The position numbers and the translations under genes were made by a program. Shown piece by piece: positions 1 to 8,445 of a stretch of DNA of 64,000 nucleotides. Below the pieces are notes generated by a model. That model had not been told where the DNA came from and made no database searches. It saw nothing but the letters and a program-made list of their open reading frames with translations. Location of the stretch: positions 186,001 through 250,000 of the forward strand of contig JAFAYI010000006.1 in the NCBI GenBank assembly GCA_019240475.1. The letters are read 5' to 3'. The DNA is from Acidobacteriaceae bacterium. GTDB lineage: Bacteria; Acidobacteriota; Terriglobia; Bryobacterales; Bryobacteraceae. The first letter of the stretch is position 1. Each line of letters opens with the position of its first letter.

Positions 1-176
1 AAGGCCTCATACGTATTCGGATCGAGGCCGCGCAGCGGCTTCAGCACGGAGACGCCGGGCCGGAAGCCGGAATCGCGCCGCTTGCTCCTACGCCGTCTGA
101 GCTGCCGCAGCCCCGCCGCAATCGCCAACAGTTGATAGGCCGCGGCAGGAAGAAAGATTGCCCAGAGCGCGCGCAA
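1..176 (-). CDS. hpnI: HpnI-like hopanoid glycosyltransferase, N-terminus only (cut by window edge)
   Basis: Only the first 58 or so codons lie in the window. Reading the minus strand from a TTG at 176, there is one hydrophobic segment (LWAIFLPAAAYQLLAIAAGL), a basic stretch, and then GVSVLKPLRGLDPNTYEA, which matches the start of the GT2 domain in HpnI/ceramide-glucosyltransferase-like enzymes (SVLKPLKG-D). HpnI is known to transfer an N-acetylglucosamine unit onto bacteriohopanetetrol, acting at the cytoplasmic membrane. The start lies 7 bases after the stop of the small membrane protein gene, so it is probably translated from the same message as hpnJ. The catalytic region is outside the window. 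The assignment rests on the N-terminal motif plus the neighbouring hpnJ. Confidence 0.72.
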   Translation of the reverse strand, partial: MRALWAIFLPAAAYQLLAIAAGLRQLRRRRSKRRDSGFRPGVSVLKPLRGLDPNTYEA

Positions 177-182
177 TCGGCG

Positions 183-542
183 TTAGTGCGCGAGAAGCAA
201 TACGCCGCCGAGCACCAGCAACGCGCCCGCCGTGCGGCGCTTGCCCACGCGTTCCTTCAAAACGAACTTCGCAAGCGCAGTCTCCAGAACGAACGTCGCC
301 GCCGAGGCTGGAACCGCAAAGCTCAGCGGCGCCACCTGCAACAGCGCCATGAAAGCGAAAAACGAAACAGCCATGCACGCAATGGACAACAACAGAAACT
401 TGCGGCTCACGATCAGCCGCATCATGCGCCCCAGGCCGCGCGCGTTCACGCTCTGCTCCCCGCTGCGCTTCATCTCGTAGCTCTGCAGCAGGTCGCTCAA
501 CACCGTCGCAAGGACGATGATGCTCAGCAGCACCCACCTCAT
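183..542 (-). CDS. Small EamA/SMR-type membrane protein (119 aa), second of a pair
   Basis: The protein has four hydrophobic segments (about residues 3-20, 45-65, 70-90 and 104-118) and the size and layout of a half-EamA or small-multidrug-resistance transporter. The motif VLETALAKFVLKERVGKRRTAG resembles the end of an EamA repeat (the ERV/E-R-x-x-x turn before the last helix). The ATG at 542 overlaps the TGA of the upstream gene by four bases, implying translational coupling and roughly equal synthesis of the pair. A longer frame continues upstream, but the overlap and the hydrophobic N-terminus favour this start. The ArnE/ArnF pair, which moves a lipid-linked aminosugar across the inner membrane, has the same two-small-gene design. 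The substrate here is unknown, and a hopanoid glycoside is an inference from position. Confidence 0.75.
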   Translation of the reverse strand: MRWVLLSIIVLATVLSDLLQSYEMKRSGEQSVNARGLGRMMRLIVSRKFLLLSIACMAVSFFAFMALLQVAPLSFAVPASAATFVLETALAKFVLKERVGKRRTAGALLVLGGVLLLAH

Positions 543-931
543 TGGGCCGCCTCGCATCGCGCATCGGTCTGATGCTGCGTGCTGCCCACCATCGCCGTGC
601 CGATGAAAACCAGGAACGTCCCGATCCAGTGCGCGGACGTGATCGACTCGTTCAGGAACACCTTGCCTGAGAACGCGTTCAAGATGTAGCCGAGCCCGGT
701 GAGGGGCAGCACAAAGCTCAGGTCCGCCCAGCTCAGCAACGCCATTCGCGTCAATAGCCACAGAATTAACACCGCGATTCCGGCGGCCACGAATGGGTTC
801 AGCATGGCGCGGATATAACCCGCCGGATTCCAGGAAACGGTCTCCGGAATATGCTTCATGCCCCAAGCCATCAAAAGATTCCCGCACGCGTTCAACCACA
901 CCACTGCAAGCACCAACACGCACGTCTTCAA
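539..931 (-). CDS. Small EamA/SMR-type membrane protein (130 aa), first of a pair
   Basis: This is a four-helix membrane protein of the SMR/half-EamA type. It starts MKTCVLVLAVVWLNACGN and has later segments around residues 43-62, 70-86 and 103-118. The motifs SFVLPLTGLGYILNAFSGKVFLNE and IGTFLVFIGTAMVG match the last two helices of an EamA repeat, with the conserved N-E before the final helix. The tail (QHQTDARCEAAQ) is polar. The gene follows hpnJ after 82 bases and its stop overlaps the start of a second such gene (ATGA). Two different adjacent SMR-like genes usually form a heterodimer. Export or flipping of a modified lipid is the likeliest role, but a drug or polyamine exporter cannot be ruled out. 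Confidence 0.75.
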   Translation of the reverse strand: MKTCVLVLAVVWLNACGNLLMAWGMKHIPETVSWNPAGYIRAMLNPFVAAGIAVLILWLLTRMALLSWADLSFVLPLTGLGYILNAFSGKVFLNESITSAHWIGTFLVFIGTAMVGSTQHQTDARCEAAQ

Positions 932-1013
932 CTTGGATGCGCCCGCGGGCGCGATAGCGATACCTTCGTCGCCGGCGAGCAGCCCGAGCCCGGATGTGTC
1001 TCCCGCGGCCAGA

Positions 1014-2483
1014 TCAGTCTCCTGCGGCCATGGCGGCGGCTTGCTCTTTCTGGTCCCGCTGATCTTTGACGAAACGTTTGCGCTTGCGGCGCAGCGCCAG
1101 GTATTCCCGGGCTTCCTTGTAGAGCCGCCGCCGTTCGGAGTTGTCGAACATGGCCTTGCCGATCAGCCGCAGCGCCACCTTCGGCCGGAAATAGAACTCG
1201 CCGTAAAATCGCTCCACCCAATCCACCAATTCTCCGCGGTCGAGCCCCGGGTATTGATAGTTCGGAAGCTGGTGCCCGGCGTCGTCCGTCATGACTTCAT
1301 CGATCGTAATCAAGCCGTTCTTCTTGACGTGATCGTAGAACTCCGTGCCCGGGTAGGGATGGCCGATCGACACCTGAATCGTCTCTACATCCAACTCTTT
1401 CGCGAAATCGATGCTCTTGCGAATCGTATCGCGCGTTTCCCCGGGCAATCCTACGATGAAATCTCCGTGAATCACCAGGCCCAGCTTCTTGCAATTCGCC
1501 GTGAAGCGCCGCGCCATGTCGATCGTGGCGCCTTTCTTGATGTTCTTCAGAATCTGCTGATCGCCCGATTCATAGCCCACGATCAACAGCCGGCATCCGG
1601 CTTCCTTCATCGCCTTCAGCGTGTCGTAGTCGGTCGTCACGCGAGACGTGCAGCTCCAGGTGAACTTCAACTGCTTCAGCTTGCTGCATAGCTCGATGGT
1701 GCGCGCCTTCTGGTAGTTGAAAGTATCGTCGTCGAAGAAGATTTCTTTCAATCCTGGAAAATTTTCCAATGCCCAGCGGCATTCGTTCACGACGTCGTCG
1801 GACGATCGCAGGCGCCAGCGGTGTCCCGAATGCGTCTGCGGCCAGAGGCAAAAAGTGCATTGAGCCGGACATCCGCGCGTCGTGTAGAACGATATGTACG
1901 GATTCAGCAGGAACGGAACGTTGTAGCGCCGGAAATCCAGATCGCGCTGATAGATCTTGGTTACCCACGGCAGCGCGTCCAGGTTCTCGATCGCGCCAGC
2001 CTCTGGATTGTTCTGGAACCCGCCGTTCTTCCGGAACACTACGCCCGGAATCTCCTCCAGCGGCTTCCCCGTCGCGTAGTCCCGGATCGCGTAATCGAAT
2101 TCGCGTTTCACCACGAAATCGATCGCCTTCGAACCGCGCAGCGTTCTCTCCGGCTCAATTGTCACCGGCGGGCCTACGAACGCCACCTTCAGCTTGGGGT
2201 TCGTATCCTTCATCATTTCGGCGATCTTCACGTCCACCTGGTATCCAGGCGTGGACGTGAACAGCACCAGCAATTCGAAATCACCCGCCATCGCCACCGT
2301 CTGCTCGATCGAAACCTTGTGCGGCGGCGCATCCAATACTTTGCTGTCCGGAATCATGCCAGCCGGATAGCAGAGCCACACCGGGTACCAGTAAGATTCA
2401 ATTTCTCGAGCAGCTGGCCAGCGCGAACTCGCGCCTCCATCGAACCCCTCGAAAGAAGGAGGATTCAGAAAAAGCGTTCTCAT
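1014..2483 (-). CDS. hpnJ: HpnJ, radical SAM enzyme of hopanoid side-chain modification
   Basis: The 489-residue protein has a B12-binding-like N-terminal domain (about 1-190) and a radical SAM domain with CPAQCTFC (Cys205, Cys209, Cys212), which binds the 4Fe-4S cluster. The opening TLFLNPPSFEGFDGGASSR is characteristic of HpnJ. In other bacteria HpnJ converts bacteriohopanetetrol glucosamine to the cyclitol ether, after HpnI and the deacetylase HpnK. The order hpnJ, two small transporters, hpnI fits such an operon. The ATG at 2483 is preceded by AAGGGATAA, a reasonable ribosome site. The last 40 or so residues are very basic (RRKRKR), which would suit association with the membrane surface. 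HpnK is not visible and may lie beyond the left edge. Confidence 0.9.
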   Translation of the reverse strand: MRTLFLNPPSFEGFDGGASSRWPAAREIESYWYPVWLCYPAGMIPDSKVLDAPPHKVSIEQTVAMAGDFELLVLFTSTPGYQVDVKIAEMMKDTNPKLKVAFVGPPVTIEPERTLRGSKAIDFVVKREFDYAIRDYATGKPLEEIPGVVFRKNGGFQNNPEAGAIENLDALPWVTKIYQRDLDFRRYNVPFLLNPYISFYTTRGCPAQCTFCLWPQTHSGHRWRLRSSDDVVNECRWALENFPGLKEIFFDDDTFNYQKARTIELCSKLKQLKFTWSCTSRVTTDYDTLKAMKEAGCRLLIVGYESGDQQILKNIKKGATIDMARRFTANCKKLGLVIHGDFIVGLPGETRDTIRKSIDFAKELDVETIQVSIGHPYPGTEFYDHVKKNGLITIDEVMTDDAGHQLPNYQYPGLDRGELVDWVERFYGEFYFRPKVALRLIGKAMFDNSERRRLYKEAREYLALRRKRKRFVKDQRDQKEQAAAMAAGD

Positions 2484-2606
2484 TTATCCCTTAAGCGTTA
2501 ACCTTTAGGTTACTTGGTTTGCCCCCGCCGGCTCAAGCCTCGCGGGCCATAGGGGAGTAGAAGAACGTCTAGAGGACCCGCACCCCGTCCGAATGGCAAC
2601 TCTCTC

Positions 2607-3395
2607 TTATGGTAGCGAACAATCCGACCCTTCCGCGCCTTCGGCCGGTTTCGCGGTGTCCGGCTCAGCGGGATCCGGCGTGAAATTCGAATAGCTGACA
2701 TTCAGTTCCACCTTGCCAACCAGGCGGGTGTCGATCTCGCTTGCGGTGTAAGAAGGCACCGGCACACCGCCCTGAATGTTGTAGCCCCGCTCGAAATCCA
2801 CCCGTTTGAAGAAGATGCTAGGGTTCTTCACCAGACGGCCTTTTTCAAACACAGGCAGATAGCTGGCGCCATCCAGCCACATTTCGCCCTTGAACAGACC
2901 CACGCGTTTCTTCCGAGGCGCCAAGTCGAACACGTAAACGCGCCGGTCGCCCGCCAAAGCGCGCTCGCCCTTGTACTTCAGTTTGTAGTTTGCGGGCGTA
3001 ATGGCCATATCCTGCTTTCCCTGCGCCTGCTGCTCGGCTTCGAGATACCGCGCAATCACCTGGTTCTTCACTGAATTGTCCCCTTGGAAGCCGAGCACGC
3101 GGTAACTGATCCGCCCGACGCGCGAAATGCTTCTCAGCGCGTGCAGATGTCCCTGCTGTTTCAGCTTAGGAACCGAAGCATGAATGTCCACCTCCAGCGC
3201 CGCGCCCGCGAGCGCCTGCTGGTGAGTGTCTACGGCTTGAAGATAGCGATTGATGATCTGGGTCTGCTCTCCCGTGTTCCCTTCTTCGGGCTCTACACCA
3301 CCCCACATCTTGCAGGCAAACGCCACAATGGCCGCCGGCACGACGACGTACTTGAAAAGCTTGTTCAATTTGCGATGCCCCTTTAGCTGACTCAT
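2607..3395 (-). CDS. Membrane-anchored LolA-like protein of unknown function (262 aa)
   Basis: The N-terminus is short and basic, followed by one hydrophobic segment (about residues 14-30, FKYVVVPAAIVAFACKMW), so the rest is probably periplasmic. The Cys in VAFAC is only a poor lipobox, so a lipoprotein is possible but not shown. The body carries strand-like text such as YKLKYKGERALAGDRRVYVFDLAPRKK and GEMWLDGASYLPVF, which is the pattern of outer-membrane lipoprotein-sorting (LolA/LolB-like) folds common in Acidobacteriota. The C-terminus is rich in Pro, Ala and Glu. It sits alone between hpnJ and a metallophosphoesterase on the same strand, with about 120 bases on each side. The specific role is not recognisable. 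Confidence 0.7.
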   Translation of the reverse strand: MSQLKGHRKLNKLFKYVVVPAAIVAFACKMWGGVEPEEGNTGEQTQIINRYLQAVDTHQQALAGAALEVDIHASVPKLKQQGHLHALRSISRVGRISYRVLGFQGDNSVKNQVIARYLEAEQQAQGKQDMAITPANYKLKYKGERALAGDRRVYVFDLAPRKKRVGLFKGEMWLDGASYLPVFEKGRLVKNPSIFFKRVDFERGYNIQGGVPVPSYTASEIDTRLVGKVELNVSYSNFTPDPAEPDTAKPAEGAEGSDCSLP

Positions 3396-3499
3396 CGTTT
3401 AGATGAAGACTGGATCGAATGAAGTTGCAACCAGCATCGGAAAGATCCGGTACAAGCTTCTGTGCAACTCGCATGCCAATCGTTACAGGGGGTCTTTTG

Positions 3500-3514
3500 G
3501 ACTGGAATCCAGTC
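3500..3514 (-). terminator. Small hairpin just downstream of the phosphoesterase gene (weak)
   Basis: GACTGG and CCAGTC form a perfect six-pair stem with a three-base loop, starting 6 bases after the stop of the minus-strand phosphoesterase gene. On the minus strand the stem is followed by CAAAAGACC, so there is no U-run. It is at best a weak or factor-dependent end, or an RNA 3' cap. Confidence 0.2.
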
Positions 3515-3519
3515 GAAAG

Positions 3520-4497
3520 TTACGTAGTACTATCGCGGTGCAGTTCAATGAGGACGGCTTCCGGCGGGCAGTTGTATCGTACCGGCAACGCGGAACAGCC
3601 AATGCCGGCCGTGGTGTAGCCTTGCATCTGCCGATGCGTCCACAGTCCGTAGGAGTACAGGCGCGGAGTCTTCGAATTGTGCTTGATAGAGCCGAGGATC
3701 GGTAGCCGGATCTGGCCGGCATGCGTGTGCCCGCACAGATATAAATCGACGCCGCTCGCCGCCGCTTCGCGGTACCGGTCGGGGGTATGCGCCAGCAGAA
3801 CCGTGAACGCATCCGGCGGGATGCCGGCGAGAGCGCGCGGAAGATCGTCGCATCGGTAGTCGAACGGATCGTCGATTCCGGCAACCCAGATCGAATCGCC
3901 TCGCCTGGAGATTTCAACAGCTTCGTTCGCTAGCATGCGCGCGCCCATCTCTTCGAGAGCAAACGCAATCTCGGCGGCATCGTGGTTTCCAAGTATGCCC
4001 AAGATCCCATGCTTCGAGTGGATGCCGCCGATTGTCCGCCGCATGGGATCGTAGACTCCGTCGCAGGGACCTTGAATGTCGAAGCGATAGTCGCCCGTGA
4101 ACACGCAAAGATCTGCCTCGACGCCATGAAGCAGGGCCCCGATCCGTTCCGCGAGCCCCTGGTTGCCGTCGATGTGGAAATCCGAGAGATGGAGGACGCG
4201 AAAGCCGTCAAAAACCGCAGGCAAATTAGCGAAAGAGAGCCGCAAATGCCGAAGCACCGGGATTTGGGCATTGCGCACGCCGCGCCTGTACAGGCCAGCG
4301 GCTTGCAGGCCAAGCTTCAGAATTCGGGGCTCGATCCGCCGCTTGTACCAGAGGTCGAGTGGGCCGCGCCGGTACGTCCGCCCGCTTTCGACGAACCATC
4401 TTTCTACCTTGAGCCGCGGCGCCAGTCGCTCGGAAAGCGACCGCTCCTCAACGCAAGAGTCCATCTGTGATACGGAGGTCAATGAAATGAGTGACAC
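3520..4497 (-). CDS. Calcineurin-like metallophosphoesterase (YkuE-type)
   Basis: The full set of metallophosphoesterase motifs is present: SDFHID (Asp106, His108), GDYRFD (Asp136), GNHDA (Asn171, His172), LAHTPD (His237) and GHTHAGQ (His257, His259). These bind a pair of metal ions and hydrolyse phosphoesters or pyrophosphates. The first 90 residues are a basic amphipathic stretch with no clear signal peptide, so it probably sits at the cytoplasmic face of the membrane, as in YkuE-like enzymes. That family includes UDP-diacylglucosamine hydrolases (LpxG) and enzymes of unknown substrate, so the substrate is left open. A Met at residue 12 could also be the start. A tandem 11-base repeat lies about 60 bases upstream. 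Confidence 0.88.
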   Translation of the reverse strand: MSLISLTSVSQMDSCVEERSLSERLAPRLKVERWFVESGRTYRRGPLDLWYKRRIEPRILKLGLQAAGLYRRGVRNAQIPVLRHLRLSFANLPAVFDGFRVLHLSDFHIDGNQGLAERIGALLHGVEADLCVFTGDYRFDIQGPCDGVYDPMRRTIGGIHSKHGILGILGNHDAAEIAFALEEMGARMLANEAVEISRRGDSIWVAGIDDPFDYRCDDLPRALAGIPPDAFTVLLAHTPDRYREAAASGVDLYLCGHTHAGQIRLPILGSIKHNSKTPRLYSYGLWTHRQMQGYTTAGIGCSALPVRYNCPPEAVLIELHRDSTT

Positions 4498-4556
4498 GCC
4501 TGGAGATAAGCTCTAAGGCTTTTTGACACGCGGCGAAACAAAGCGTACAGGCGGAG

Positions 4557-4580
4557 CCCGACTACAATACCCGACTACAA
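4557..4580. repeat. Tandem 11-base direct repeat upstream of the phosphoesterase gene
   Basis: CCCGACTACAA occurs twice, at 4557-4567 and 4570-4580, separated by two bases. It lies in the 209-base gap between the GT39-like gene and the phosphoesterase gene (start 4497). The 13-base period is close to one helical turn, as expected for a direct-repeat operator, but no regulator is identified. I see no gene in this gap. Confidence 0.4.
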
Positions 4581-4706
4581 CAATGGTACAGTAGCGCGGT
4601 TCGGTGGCGAGGAAGGCCGCGCCTCCGGCCAAGCAGCAACCACTAGAGCAACAGAATGCAGGGCGCCGCTCGCGCGATTGGCCAATCTTGCGCGGAGTTG
4701 GCGAGC

Positions 4707-6344
4707 TTATGTTCTTGACGGCTTGGCGGAGATAAAGGAGGCGGACTCCTTAACACGCTCAAAGATCACCACCGTGCCCGGTGTGTTCCGCCACGCCGGT
4801 GCGTAGTTCCCCGACAATACTTTCTTTTCGGTTTGAAGTTCGTTCGTTTCCCATCTCGCTTGAGCTGGCGCATTGGGCGGGTCATTGGCAAACAGCGGCG
4901 GCAGCGCGCTGTCGCAACGCTCGACTACAAGCTTTGGAAGCGTTCTGGCGAGGTCCTGTAACGCTATCTTGGCAAGCGGGCGGTATGTGGATAACCCATG
5001 CATCATCGGTATCGAATTAAAAATTCTGCTTCCCGACGGACGGCCCGCGCGAAGTATGACATCGGTAGGAAAATCTCCCCAGAAGAAAACTTCGTCGCCG
5101 CTCGAAGACAGGCGGCGGATTTCGCGGACTACGTCGCTTTGCGCCAACTCTTCCTTGCTATTCTGCCGATACTCCTTCAACGTGTCACTCAGCACAAAGA
5201 AGCTGGCGACAACCGAAAGAGACGCCAGAGACGCTTTTACATTTCTCGAGGTAGAGATCGGAACTAGATTGCTGAATAAGAACGCGATGCCGCACATACT
5301 TGGCAAGATCCACAGGGTGGCGTTCTTGCCATAGAGTTTGCCCGAGTATGCAGCCGCGAGAGCTTCCACAACCAGCCAGATAGCCGTCAGCAGGAAAGCC
5401 TGATTCTTAACGGAATCTAGAGCGGGCCGTCGAATGAACACTAAAAGGCAACCGGCTAATGCAAAGATGATGACCCCGTGCTGAGCTGTGTATTGAACCA
5501 TCCAGTACAGGGCGTGAATATGCTCTGCCGGGCCTACCAAGCCGGCATACGCATGGTTGAACTGGAATGTCGCGAACCATAGTTCCGACCAGGATGCGTG
5601 CTTCAAAACGGGAGCGATGATAATTCCTGTACTTAGACAAATTCCGGCCAAACACGCTAACCCGCATCTCCAGAGCAGGGTAATACAAGGTTTTCGAAGC
5701 GTCAATATAGCTACGGCAAGCACATAGACAAAAGTAATTCCGATGGCGTTTGGGCGTGTCCAGAACAGTAAACCGCACAAGATTCCTTGGCAAAAAGCGC
5801 GCCGTACGCTCACGCCGAAACGTAAGTCCGTTAAGAGAAGCAAGAAACTAATCGCCTGAAATGGTAGACATTCCACTTCCGTGAGGTTCGGCTGAATGAC
5901 TACGCTTTGATAAAGCGTGAGTCCGAAGACGCAAGACAAGGTAGAAAATGTTCTGCCCGAAATGCCGCATATAGCGAAGTAACTCAGCAAGAAGAAAACG
6001 GCGGACGCCAGGAAATCAAGAACAAAGACGCCGGCAGGCGAGCCCGCGGCCAAGCCCAGGCCGAAATCGTTCAGATAGAAAATCATTGGCGGCTTATGAT
6101 CCCAAACATCGCGATATGGGATTAGCCCCTGCCGCATCTGCTCTCCTACATACAAGAAAATACTGGAGTCGAAACGCTGAAAGGGAGCAAGCGAATGAGG
6201 GATCCTTTGAACGAAAATAGCCGCCAGGATTGCAAGAAGTACGACGGGAACAAGTATGCGAAGAGGTTCCTGCCCTAGCACACGCACTCTCGCCGGGTAA
6301 AAACTGGGAGCGAGTTTGATGTCGTCGACCTGATTCCTAAGCAC
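4707..6344 (-). CDS. GT39-like polytopic membrane glycosyltransferase (545 aa)
   Basis: The protein has a basic N-terminus and then about ten to twelve hydrophobic segments from residue 28 to about 400, followed by a soluble C-terminal domain of about 130 residues. After the first helix comes FDSSIFLYVGEQMRQGLIPYRDVWDHKPP, the first extracytoplasmic loop typical of the GT39/ArnT superfamily (acidic residue near F-D-S-S, then Y-R-D-V-W-D-H-K-P-P). Such enzymes use polyprenyl-phosphate sugars to modify protein, lipid A or glycans at the outer face of the inner membrane. The gene looks somewhat more AT-rich than its neighbours and stands alone, which may mean separate acquisition. The acceptor cannot be read from the sequence. 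Confidence 0.78.
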   Translation of the reverse strand: MLRNQVDDIKLAPSFYPARVRVLGQEPLRILVPVVLLAILAAIFVQRIPHSLAPFQRFDSSIFLYVGEQMRQGLIPYRDVWDHKPPMIFYLNDFGLGLAAGSPAGVFVLDFLASAVFFLLSYFAICGISGRTFSTLSCVFGLTLYQSVVIQPNLTEVECLPFQAISFLLLLTDLRFGVSVRRAFCQGILCGLLFWTRPNAIGITFVYVLAVAILTLRKPCITLLWRCGLACLAGICLSTGIIIAPVLKHASWSELWFATFQFNHAYAGLVGPAEHIHALYWMVQYTAQHGVIIFALAGCLLVFIRRPALDSVKNQAFLLTAIWLVVEALAAAYSGKLYGKNATLWILPSMCGIAFLFSNLVPISTSRNVKASLASLSVVASFFVLSDTLKEYRQNSKEELAQSDVVREIRRLSSSGDEVFFWGDFPTDVILRAGRPSGSRIFNSIPMMHGLSTYRPLAKIALQDLARTLPKLVVERCDSALPPLFANDPPNAPAQARWETNELQTEKKVLSGNYAPAWRNTPGTVVIFERVKESASFISAKPSRT

Positions 6345-6394
6345 GCGGAAACCTAGCCGGTTTGATGGATCTATACCCGAAATATTACGGTGGG

Positions 6395-6417
6395 TTTAGT
6401 ACTGTCGGTTTTAGTAC
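6395..6417. repeat. Short direct repeat TTTAGTAC in the divergent promoter region
   Basis: TTTAGTAC occurs at 6395-6402 and 6410-6417, a period of 15 bases, in the 160-base region between the divergent GT39-like and O-methyltransferase genes. It could be a regulator half-site pair. With eight bases each it may also be chance. Confidence 0.2.
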
Positions 6418-6504
6418 ATTTCAAGCTGACCGCCGTTCCTGGATAGCAGCCCAGAATACCCCCGTTTCGCCCGCAGATGTCTCGCGCCATGCGAAAGTCT
6501 AAAG

Positions 6505-7170
6505 GTGTCTTCAAAGAGTTACTTCTCCGGCGAAGCCGTCACAAGCTATATCCGGGCGGTAGGTATGGACGAACCGGACATCCTGCGCCGCCTGCGCGAG
6601 GAAACAGCCGGCCTCCCGGATGCCCAAATGCAGATCACGCCTGAACAGGGCCAGTTCTTCCGCGTTCTGCTTGCCGCAATCGGCGCCCGCAGGACGCTCG
6701 AAATCGGTGTGTTCACCGGTTACAGCTCTCTCGTGACGGCGCTCGCTCTGCCGGCCGATGGTCAAGTCGTCGCCTGCGACCGCAGCGAAGAGTTCACCAA
6801 TGTGGCGCGCCGGTACTGGAAAGAAGCCGGGCTCGACCGCAAAATCGAGTTGCGGCTAGGTCCCGCCGCCGTAACATTGAAACAACTCCTGGACGAGGGC
6901 GCCGCCGGAACCTTCGACTTCGCCTTCATCGATGCCGATAAAACCGGCTACGACGTGTATTATGAGCTCTGCTTAAAGCTGGTCAGGCCCCAAGGCTTGA
7001 TCGTGCTTGATAACATGCTCCGGCGCGGCGATGTGATGAAACCGGAAACCGGCGACGCCGACGTAGCCGCCATTCGCGCGCTTAACGAAAAGCTGAACAA
7101 AGATCCACGCATCGTGTCGGTGCTCTTGCCGCTCGCCGACGGGCTGACACTGGCAACCAGACTTCAATGA
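6505..7170 (+). CDS. Class I SAM-dependent O-methyltransferase, caffeoyl-CoA OMT-like
   Basis: The 221-residue length is usual for the COG4122 family. Motif I reads EIGVFTGYSSLVTALAL, the acidic end of strand 2 is VVACDRSEE, and FDFAFIDADKTGYDVYYE followed by LIVLDNMLRRGDV gives the metal-binding Asp residues and the conserved D-N seen in catechol/caffeoyl-CoA O-methyltransferases. It would methylate a hydroxyl of a small phenolic or flavin-like molecule in the cytoplasm, with a divalent metal. The natural substrate of most bacterial members is unknown. The start is a GTG at 6505. The gene converges on rsmB with only 7 bases between the stops. Confidence 0.88.
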   Translation: MSSKSYFSGEAVTSYIRAVGMDEPDILRRLREETAGLPDAQMQITPEQGQFFRVLLAAIGARRTLEIGVFTGYSSLVTALALPADGQVVACDRSEEFTNVARRYWKEAGLDRKIELRLGPAAVTLKQLLDEGAAGTFDFAFIDADKTGYDVYYELCLKLVRPQGLIVLDNMLRRGDVMKPETGDADVAAIRALNEKLNKDPRIVSVLLPLADGLTLATRLQ

Positions 7171-7177
7171 ACCAGCC

Positions 7178-8371
7178 TCAGCCTTGGCGCGTCAGCAGCG
7201 CGGCGTAAAAGCCGTCCCCCTCATCGCGTCCCGGCAAGCGCCACATTTCGCGTTCGATTCTCAGACCGGGATTCATGCTCTGGATTTCACGGACCACGTC
7301 TTCGTTCTCTTCCGGCTCTAGCGAACACGTCGCGTACAAGAGCTGCCCGCGCGGGGCCAGCAACGCCAGCGCCTGAGCGGCAATTCGAAGCTGCTTCCGA
7401 TGAAATCGTGGGAAATCCTGCGGCTTGACGCGCCATTTGATCTCCGGGTTGCGCGCGAGAGTGCCGGTTCCGGAGCAGGGCGCATCGACCAAAATGCGGT
7501 CGAATTCGCGGGAGAACGGGAGCGGTTGTGCAGCATCCAATACCACCCGCGGGCAGACCGGCGGAACCTCGCGAATGCGCCTCTCGCTGATGTCGCACGC
7601 CACTGCTAGACCGAACGACGTCTCGAGCGCCTGCAGCGTCTTATTCCCCGGCGCCGCGCACAGATCCAGATAGCTTTGGCCCTCCTGCGCATCGAGCAGC
7701 AGAAGAACGGCCTGCGAGCTGATATCGTGCAGCCGCATTCCAGGCGCCGGAGGGGATAACAGCCGCCAGCAACCCGGAATTTGGGTTCGTTCGGTAGTAA
7801 TCGCCTCCGGCGGAGCGGCGCCGGGCGGAATTCGGATGTAGGCTGCCGGTTCGCATAGAGCCGCTTTGGCGATGCCGCGCGCCTGCTCTTCTCCGAAATG
7901 CTTCCGCCATCGCGCCAGAAGCCACTCCGGGCAGGATAGCGCCGTTTCTTCGTCCGGCCAACTCACTTCCTCCCGAGTTACCTTCCGCAAAACGGCGTTA
8001 ACGAACCCTCCGGCGGCGCGCCGCCGCTGCTTCACGAATTCGACCGATTCATGCACTGCCGCATGCGCCGGAATTCGCTCCAAATAGCGCATCTGAAAAA
8101 TAGCCGCTCTCAGAGCGATCGCGACCGCCCGGTCCAAGTCGTTCGGCTTCCGGCCGGAGTAGACGCGGATCAGGTAATCTAGCTGCTTCTCGAACCGCAA
8201 GCAACCGAACGCGATCTGCGAAGCCAAGCCGGCGTCGCGGGCATCCAACTGGTAGCTTTGCTCTCGTAGCGCGTCGGAAAGGTAAGCCCCTTCGGCAACC
8301 TGTTCCAGCACGGCGAAGGCAACCGCCCGGGCCGGGGAAACTTTGGTGATCGAAACTCCGGTCACACGCAT
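7178..8371 (-). CDS. rsmB: 16S rRNA (cytosine-967-C5)-methyltransferase RsmB
   Basis: The protein has an N-terminal NusB-like RNA-binding domain (about 10-140, ending VNAVLRKVTREE) and a C-terminal SAM-dependent m5C methyltransferase domain. The signature motifs are DLCAAPGNKT for SAM binding, DAPCSGTGTLARNPEIKWR with the Cys that releases product, and YATCSLEPEENEDVV with the nucleophilic Cys. It methylates C967 of 16S rRNA. At 397 residues it is slightly shorter than E. coli RsmB. The ATG at 8371 is the natural start. In many genomes this gene lies with fmt and def, but here it stands alone and diverges from the RRM gene. Confidence 0.92.
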   Translation of the reverse strand: MRVTGVSITKVSPARAVAFAVLEQVAEGAYLSDALREQSYQLDARDAGLASQIAFGCLRFEKQLDYLIRVYSGRKPNDLDRAVAIALRAAIFQMRYLERIPAHAAVHESVEFVKQRRRAAGGFVNAVLRKVTREEVSWPDEETALSCPEWLLARWRKHFGEEQARGIAKAALCEPAAYIRIPPGAAPPEAITTERTQIPGCWRLLSPPAPGMRLHDISSQAVLLLLDAQEGQSYLDLCAAPGNKTLQALETSFGLAVACDISERRIREVPPVCPRVVLDAAQPLPFSREFDRILVDAPCSGTGTLARNPEIKWRVKPQDFPRFHRKQLRIAAQALALLAPRGQLLYATCSLEPEENEDVVREIQSMNPGLRIEREMWRLPGRDEGDGFYAALLTRQG

Positions 8372-8445
8372 CTAACAATTGTTCTACTCTTTACGCTGCA
8401 ACGGATTGAGCGCTGTTTTGGTATTTACGTGTTCGCACCCTGTGT

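Noticed and set aside
543..923. An N-terminal extension of the small EamA/SMR-type gene up to 923
   Set aside because: The extension overlaps the neighbouring small membrane protein gene in another frame and has the composition of a shadow; the ATG at 542 with ATGA overlap and hydrophobic start is more natural.
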